Of a stretch of 64,000 bases of DNA, positions 60,375-64,000 are shown piece after piece (the stretch's first letter is position 1; each line of letters begins with the position of its first letter). Below the pieces are notes generated by a model. It was not told the origin of the DNA. It worked only from the letters and a program-made list of their open reading frames with translations, and did no database searches. The position numbers were made by a program, and so were the translations under genes. The stretch covers positions 245,212 through 309,211 of the forward strand of contig CAWGIG010000002.1 of assembly GCA_963822595.1 (NCBI GenBank), given 5' to 3'. The stretch comes from CAVRUH01 sp963822595 (GTDB lineage: Bacteria > Chlamydiota > Chlamydiia > Chlamydiales > Waddliaceae).

Positions 60375-60727
60375 ATGACGAATCATAACGTGGCCACGGC
60401 AGTGGCTTATTATACAGCTCTCGGGGAGAAAACTTTGAGGGGATAGGGCAGCATTTTCATGATGATATTGAATTTATTGGACCATTAGGGAGGGCAAAGG
60501 GAAAAGAAGCAGTTATTCAAGCTGCAAAAGGCTTTTCAACTGTATTTCATACATTAAAAATTCGGGCTAAATGTGGATCGGAAGATCATGCAATGATCGT
60601 TTATGAAATAGATTGCCCGGAACCTTTTGGAAAAATCCCAACTGCTGTATTATTATCCTTTCAGGACGGATTAATCAGTAAACTTGAAATTTTCTTCGAT
60701 GCTCGGAAATTCGAAGTCAAACCATAG
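60375..60727 (+). pseudogene. SnoaL-like/NTF2-fold protein with frameshift
   Basis: ATG 60375 opens VATAVAYYTALGEKT and stops at TAG 60444-60446. One base over, from about 60434, the frame reads FEGIGQHFHDDIEFIGPLGR, then KGKEAVIQAAKGF, AMIVYEID, LISKLEIFFDARKFE and ends at 60727. Together these form a complete NTF2-like protein of about 117 aa. Restoring one A in the AAAA run at 60429-60432 would give EKNFEGIG and a continuous frame. It is either a recent disruption or a homopolymer sequencing error. The promoter, ribosome site and terminator all look intact. Confidence 0.75.
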
Positions 60728-60739
60728 AAATATTGAAGC

Positions 60740-60770
60740 CCGCTCTTTGCAAATGTCAAAGAGCGGCTTT
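60740..60770 (+). terminator. Intrinsic terminator after the SnoaL-like gene
   Basis: CCGCTCTTTG (60740-60749) and CAAAGAGCGG (60757-60766) form a perfect 10-bp stem with a 7-nt loop, followed by CTTTCCC. It lies 13 bp past the stop codon. The T-run is short. Confidence 0.65.
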
Positions 60771-60793
60771 CCCTCATAACATGAATCAAAATG

Positions 60794-60823
60794 TTGACAT
60801 TTTGGTTCCGGATGTTGTATAAA
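60794..60823 (+). promoter_or_regulatory. Candidate promoter for the GT92-GT2 operon
   Basis: TTGACA at 60794-60799 and TATAAA at 60818-60823 are spaced 18 bp apart, 33 bp before ATG 60856. An AAGGA ribosome site lies close to the start. Confidence 0.5.
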
Positions 60824-60855
60824 GTTCAGTCACCCTAACTTTAAACAGCAAGGAT

Positions 60856-61752
60856 ATGGAAATAATCTTTTGTATATTCGTCGTCCTCTTAACATTCGTT
60901 TTTTTTAAAGCTTATAAATCTCGTAAAGTTACACCATACAAATATGACCTGGCCATAGCCGCCATTTTTAAAGACGAAGCCCCCTATCTCAAAGAATGGA
61001 TCGAATTTCATCGTTTAATAGGGGTCCAACACTTCTATCTAATCAACAACCTAAGCACCGACAACTACTTGGAAGTATTGCAACCGTATATACAAAGCGG
61101 CTTGGTGGAAATTATCGATTGGCCTGTGACACATGCCTCGCAAAAAGAATTCGTCTCGCTACAATGCAAAGCCTATTCCTACATGATCAAAAAGGTCCGA
61201 AAAAAAGTTAAATGGCTAGCCCTTATCGATACCGACGAATTCCTTTTTACCGTCAATGACGTTAGCTTGCTCGATTTCCTCTCTAATTACGAAGAGTTTG
61301 GCGGACTCGTTGTCCATTGGCAAACCTACGGCACCTCATACGTGCCAAAAATTCCCGAAGATAAACTGTTGATCGAGACTCTAACGAAGCGAGCTCCTAA
61401 CACATCCGATTTTAACTTTTATGTTAAAAGTATCGTCCGACCCGAAAGGGTAAAAAAATGCATGGATCCCCATTTTATGATCTATAAAAAGGGCTTTTTC
61501 CAAGTTAATTCAGACAAATTCCCTTTTCAAGGCTCAGTAAGTCCGTATGTTCAAGCAAATGCCATCCGCATTAACCACTATACTGTGAGGGATGAACACT
61601 TCTTTCATACGGTTAAAATTCCACGCATTAACGTTTGGGATTATGATTTAGATGCCTACAAAAAAAAATATAACGCTTGCAACGAGGTCGAGGATAAGGC
61701 TATATTTCGCTTCATCCCAAAAATGTCACAGGAACTCGTTGAGATTGCATGA
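60856..61752 (+). CDS. GT92-family (DUF23) glycosyltransferase
   Basis: A 298-aa protein with an N-terminal hydrophobic anchor (residues 3-20) that could act as an uncleaved signal anchor. The GT92 signature is strong: AIFKDEAPYLKEWIEFHRLI near 35-55, HFYLINNLSTDNY near 60, then the DxD motif WLALIDTDEFLF near 116. RINHYTVRDEHFF near 235 is the late family motif. GT92 members add galactose to N-glycan cores in animals and also occur in bacterial glycan loci. It overlaps the GT2 gene by four bases, making a two-gene operon. The acceptor is unknown. Confidence 0.88.
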   Translation: MEIIFCIFVVLLTFVFFKAYKSRKVTPYKYDLAIAAIFKDEAPYLKEWIEFHRLIGVQHFYLINNLSTDNYLEVLQPYIQSGLVEIIDWPVTHASQKEFVSLQCKAYSYMIKKVRKKVKWLALIDTDEFLFTVNDVSLLDFLSNYEEFGGLVVHWQTYGTSYVPKIPEDKLLIETLTKRAPNTSDFNFYVKSIVRPERVKKCMDPHFMIYKKGFFQVNSDKFPFQGSVSPYVQANAIRINHYTVRDEHFFHTVKIPRINVWDYDLDAYKKKYNACNEVEDKAIFRFIPKMSQELVEIA

Positions 61753-63449
61753 AATCCTCAAACTCTCTAAAAAACTTTTTTAAGATACTAAAGCGTATAG
61801 GGTTTTGCTTTAGAAACGGTCAGGGAATTCACGGCCTCAAAGTTTTATCGCAGGTTGTTGCCGATGCCTTCTATATGCAAACACTTAATTTCGATAAACA
61901 ATATTCTCAAAAATTAAAAGGGCTCCAGGAACTAACCCAAGGCCTCCATACTCTTATGTCCGCGGATAACCAGTTCACTTATTCAGTATTAATAGCTTTA
62001 GATCATCCAACACACATCGCGATTGATTCCGCCCTGCAACTCACAGCGCCAAACCTAGAAATACTTGTCGCCACCCAAGAACCGCAACATAAGATGTTCG
62101 ACAATTATAAAAAAAAGTATCCCGATAAACTGAAGTTCATTCCCTGCGACAATTCAGAACCCATGTTGAATGTATTAGCACGTGAAGCTCGCGGAAATAG
62201 ATTGTTCATTATGGGTCAGAAAGATCTTGTTAGATGTGATATTCTCTATCGTTATGAGCAAATGCTCAGGCTGTATCCAAAGAATGACAATATCGTGATG
62301 TATTGTAAAGAATATCCTATTGAAGGTGATGACATTCCTCCGTCCTACCATCAAGACTTTAGGGAAGAAGAGGTGTTTCATTTTCCTTATGTTTTTTCTA
62401 AAATAGACCTTCATTCGATGCTCATTCCTTCTCATTTGTGGCATGCAGTTGGAGGCATAAGAAATATTGAACCTGATTTACAACTTTTTGACTTATCTTT
62501 GAGATTAGATCTATGGGGTGCAATATTTAGTTATATTCCCCATTCTCTTTATGGGTATCGTCAAGTAGAAAATATGCCAAAAAATGTTAAAGATCTTTTG
62601 CAAGATTATGCGCGGCAAAAAAAGCTCGATTGGAATTATGTCCCAGGATATACTGAAAGTAGTTTTCGTGCTATTCCGCATCTAAAAAAAATCCCGAAAA
62701 TACAAGTGATTATTCCATTTAAAAATCAGAAGGATCTTACTTTGAGGGCTGTTAAAAGTGTTTTAAAGCAAAAAGGTGTAGAGACATTCATTACCGCCGT
62801 AGATAATCGAAGTGAAGATATTACTATAAGTGATGCGATAAAAAAAATGGGCGCAGAAGTTTTGTTTGTCGATGAGCCCTTTAACTATTCTCGTTTAAAT
62901 AATCAGGCGTTGGAAAATACCACTTGTGGCAGTGACTATGACCTTGTTTTATTTATGAATAATGATGTGGAGTTAGAGGAAGGGGCATTGGAGGAGATGG
63001 CTCGTTGGATTGATCAGCCTGGAATTGGCATTGTGGGGTGTCGATTGAACTACCCTAATGGGTCATTACAGCATGGCGGGCTCCGGTTGGATAAAGAAGC
63101 GCCTGGGTCAAGGATGCATTGGGAGCACATCGAGAAGACTCTTGCATTTTCTGAGTTAAAGTTAGCAAATGTTCAAGGGATTGTGGAAGGGGTAACTGCT
63201 GCTTGTGTGCTTATGAAGAAGGAGGTTTTCATGGAGGTCGGCGGTTTCGATGAAATATGGTATCCGATTATTTATAGTGATATTGCGCTGACAGAAAAAT
63301 TAAAAAAATCGGGCTATCATTGTTTCTACACTCCTTATGCTGTGGGAGTTCACCATGAGAGCATTTCCCGAAAAAAAGACAACCTTGAAGACATCGAATT
63401 TTCCTCTTGGTTTTATCAAAAAAGTTTTCAAAACAAGTCTTTTCATTGA
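61749..63449 (+). CDS. Large GT2 glycosyltransferase, rhamnosyltransferase-like
   Basis: A 566-aa protein. Residues about 315-560 are a complete GT2 GT-A domain: IQVIIPFKNQKDLTLRAVKS, FITAVDNRSED, FNYSRLNNQAL, LVLFMNNDVELEEGALEEM (DxD-like NDVE) and EVGGFDEIWYPIIYSDIALTEKL with the catalytic acid region. Residues about 70-300 look like a second, degenerate GT2 module (FTYSVLIALDHPTHIAIDSA, MGQKDL) without a clear DxD. This two-module arrangement occurs in polysaccharide-assembly enzymes. It is coupled to the GT92 gene by ATGA. There is no signal peptide. Confidence 0.87.
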   Translation: MKSSNSLKNFFKILKRIGFCFRNGQGIHGLKVLSQVVADAFYMQTLNFDKQYSQKLKGLQELTQGLHTLMSADNQFTYSVLIALDHPTHIAIDSALQLTAPNLEILVATQEPQHKMFDNYKKKYPDKLKFIPCDNSEPMLNVLAREARGNRLFIMGQKDLVRCDILYRYEQMLRLYPKNDNIVMYCKEYPIEGDDIPPSYHQDFREEEVFHFPYVFSKIDLHSMLIPSHLWHAVGGIRNIEPDLQLFDLSLRLDLWGAIFSYIPHSLYGYRQVENMPKNVKDLLQDYARQKKLDWNYVPGYTESSFRAIPHLKKIPKIQVIIPFKNQKDLTLRAVKSVLKQKGVETFITAVDNRSEDITISDAIKKMGAEVLFVDEPFNYSRLNNQALENTTCGSDYDLVLFMNNDVELEEGALEEMARWIDQPGIGIVGCRLNYPNGSLQHGGLRLDKEAPGSRMHWEHIEKTLAFSELKLANVQGIVEGVTAACVLMKKEVFMEVGGFDEIWYPIIYSDIALTEKLKKSGYHCFYTPYAVGVHHESISRKKDNLEDIEFSSWFYQKSFQNKSFH

Positions 63450-63844
63450 TCTTTGGTATAATCTTCGACCAATAGACAGTAATTAATTTTCAAGGCCTTC
63501 GCCAATTTTTTAGCCACCTTTTCACCGACGGAACGCTTTCCATTTTCAATACGGGAAATGTTTTCCTGGCTAACTCCACTTTTCGCTGCCAATTCTTTTT
63601 GAGACATATTTTCACGATAACGCGCTCCGCGCAAAACCATGCCAGATTGACCACGTTTTGCAATATCTTCTTTTGCTACGATGGACCAATGAGTGGAATC
63701 ATCACCCGAATACTTCCTAATTACCGCATTAATCTCACGAACAGCTACTAAAGGAAGATAGGAATGAATTTGTTGTTTATTCATCTTCACAATAACCTCG
63801 TAAGCATGCTTTTTAGTATGGCGCATTTTCATGTGTGCCGACAT
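63443..63844 (-). CDS. XRE-family antitoxin/regulator
   Basis: A 133-aa protein whose C-terminal half is a Cro/C1-type helix-turn-helix: RYRENMSQKELAAKSGVS then QENISRIENGKRSVGEKVAK (about residues 76-114). In type II toxin-antitoxin pairs such proteins bind the toxin and repress the operon. The 63844 ATG lies inside the upstream toxin frame (32-bp overlap). Later in-frame starts (63832, 63784) are also possible, and the 63784 Met gives a more typical length. The 3' end overlaps the convergent GT2 gene by seven bases. Confidence 0.82.
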   Translation of the reverse strand: MSAHMKMRHTKKHAYEVIVKMNKQQIHSYLPLVAVREINAVIRKYSGDDSTHWSIVAKEDIAKRGQSGMVLRGARYRENMSQKELAAKSGVSQENISRIENGKRSVGEKVAKKLAKALKINYCLLVEDYTKDQ

Positions 63845-64000
63845 AGTAAACCTCTATTTTTTTCTTTGACTTATCAGTTATTCGCCAACATGCAACATAA
63901 GTTGGCTTTCCTTTTTTTAAATGACAATGAAATCCATCACTTAATGGTCCATAATTTGACCAATTTGCCCTATACGGGCCTTCTTTTGTTATTTCGATAA
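63813..64000 (-). CDS. RelE/HigB-like toxin, partial (5' end outside window)
   Basis: The frame is open from the window edge to TAA at 63815-63813. It encodes about 61 C-terminal residues: EGPYRANWSNYGPLSDGFHC, then HLKKGKPTYVACWRITD and IEVYYVGTHENAPY. The G-x-x-TYVACW and YVGTHEKAPY-like ending is what I recall from RelE/HigB-type mRNA interferase toxins paired with XRE antitoxins. It is immediately upstream of, and overlaps, the XRE gene, the toxin-first order of HigBA. Family assignment is limited by the missing N-terminus. Confidence 0.7.
   Translation of the reverse strand, partial: IEITKEGPYRANWSNYGPLSDGFHCHLKKGKPTYVACWRITDKSKKKIEVYYVGTHENAPY

Noticed and set aside
1..64000. tRNA, rRNA or riboswitch genes
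   Set aside because: I scanned for cloverleaf-like and conserved rRNA stretches and saw none I could support; a tRNAscan-SE/Infernal run would settle it.

Overview
The window is AT-rich bacterial DNA, most consistent with an amoeba-associated environmental chlamydia (Parachlamydia/Waddlia/Simkania-like). This is inferred from gene content: eukaryote-like Ser/Thr kinases, a canonical C3HC4 RING protein, a 3261-residue DUF3638/DUF3645-type ATPase, very long alpha-solenoid proteins and many surface-glycan enzymes. No rRNA, tRNA or housekeeping marker is visible, so the lineage call is moderate. Another intracellular lineage such as Dependentiae or Legionellales is not excluded.

Layout. (1) 1-10.4 kb: polysaccharide genes. 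Three lie on the minus strand (GT2, GtrB-like, GT39-like). A translationally coupled plus-strand operon follows (frameshifted GT4, intact GT4, nucleotidyltransferase-like, alkaline-phosphatase-superfamily). Then comes a Gfo/Idh + DegT amino-sugar pair. (2) 10.4-21.2 kb: two tandem copies of a divergent two-gene module. Each has a 1400-1415 aa GNAT/solenoid protein and a ~246 aa unknown protein, separated by a conserved ATACCGTAT/ATACGGTAT palindrome. (3) 21.4-24.5 kb: O-antigen polymerase/ligase-like and flippase genes. (4) 24.5-25.4 kb: a large nested inverted repeat. (5) 25.4-38.6 kb: a three-gene overlapping operon of RING protein, GT-B glycosyltransferase-like protein and giant SF2-like ATPase. 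(6) 38.8-46.7 kb: aldo/keto reductase, HD hydrolase, two tandem kinases and an MscS channel. (7) 46.9-58.8 kb: an island of thirteen glycan-type enzymes, twelve of which begin with a Sec-type signal peptide. (8) 58.8-60.8 kb: gene remnants (resolvase, caspase-like, SnoaL-like) and tiny ORFs. (9) 60.8-64 kb: GT92 + GT2 pair, then a toxin-antitoxin pair running off the end.

How it fits together. Regions 1, 3 and 9 look like ordinary cytoplasmic or inner-membrane synthesis, flipping and polymerisation of a surface glycan. Region 7 is different: its glycosyltransferases and methyltransferases appear to be exported, so they may act in the periplasm, on the surface or in the host. Regions 2, 5 and 6 carry probable host-interaction proteins.

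The most unusual candidates are the RING/GT-B/DUF3638 operon and the exported glycosyltransferase island. Several families of long intergenic palindromes (70-750 bp), shared between loci, are a further striking feature.
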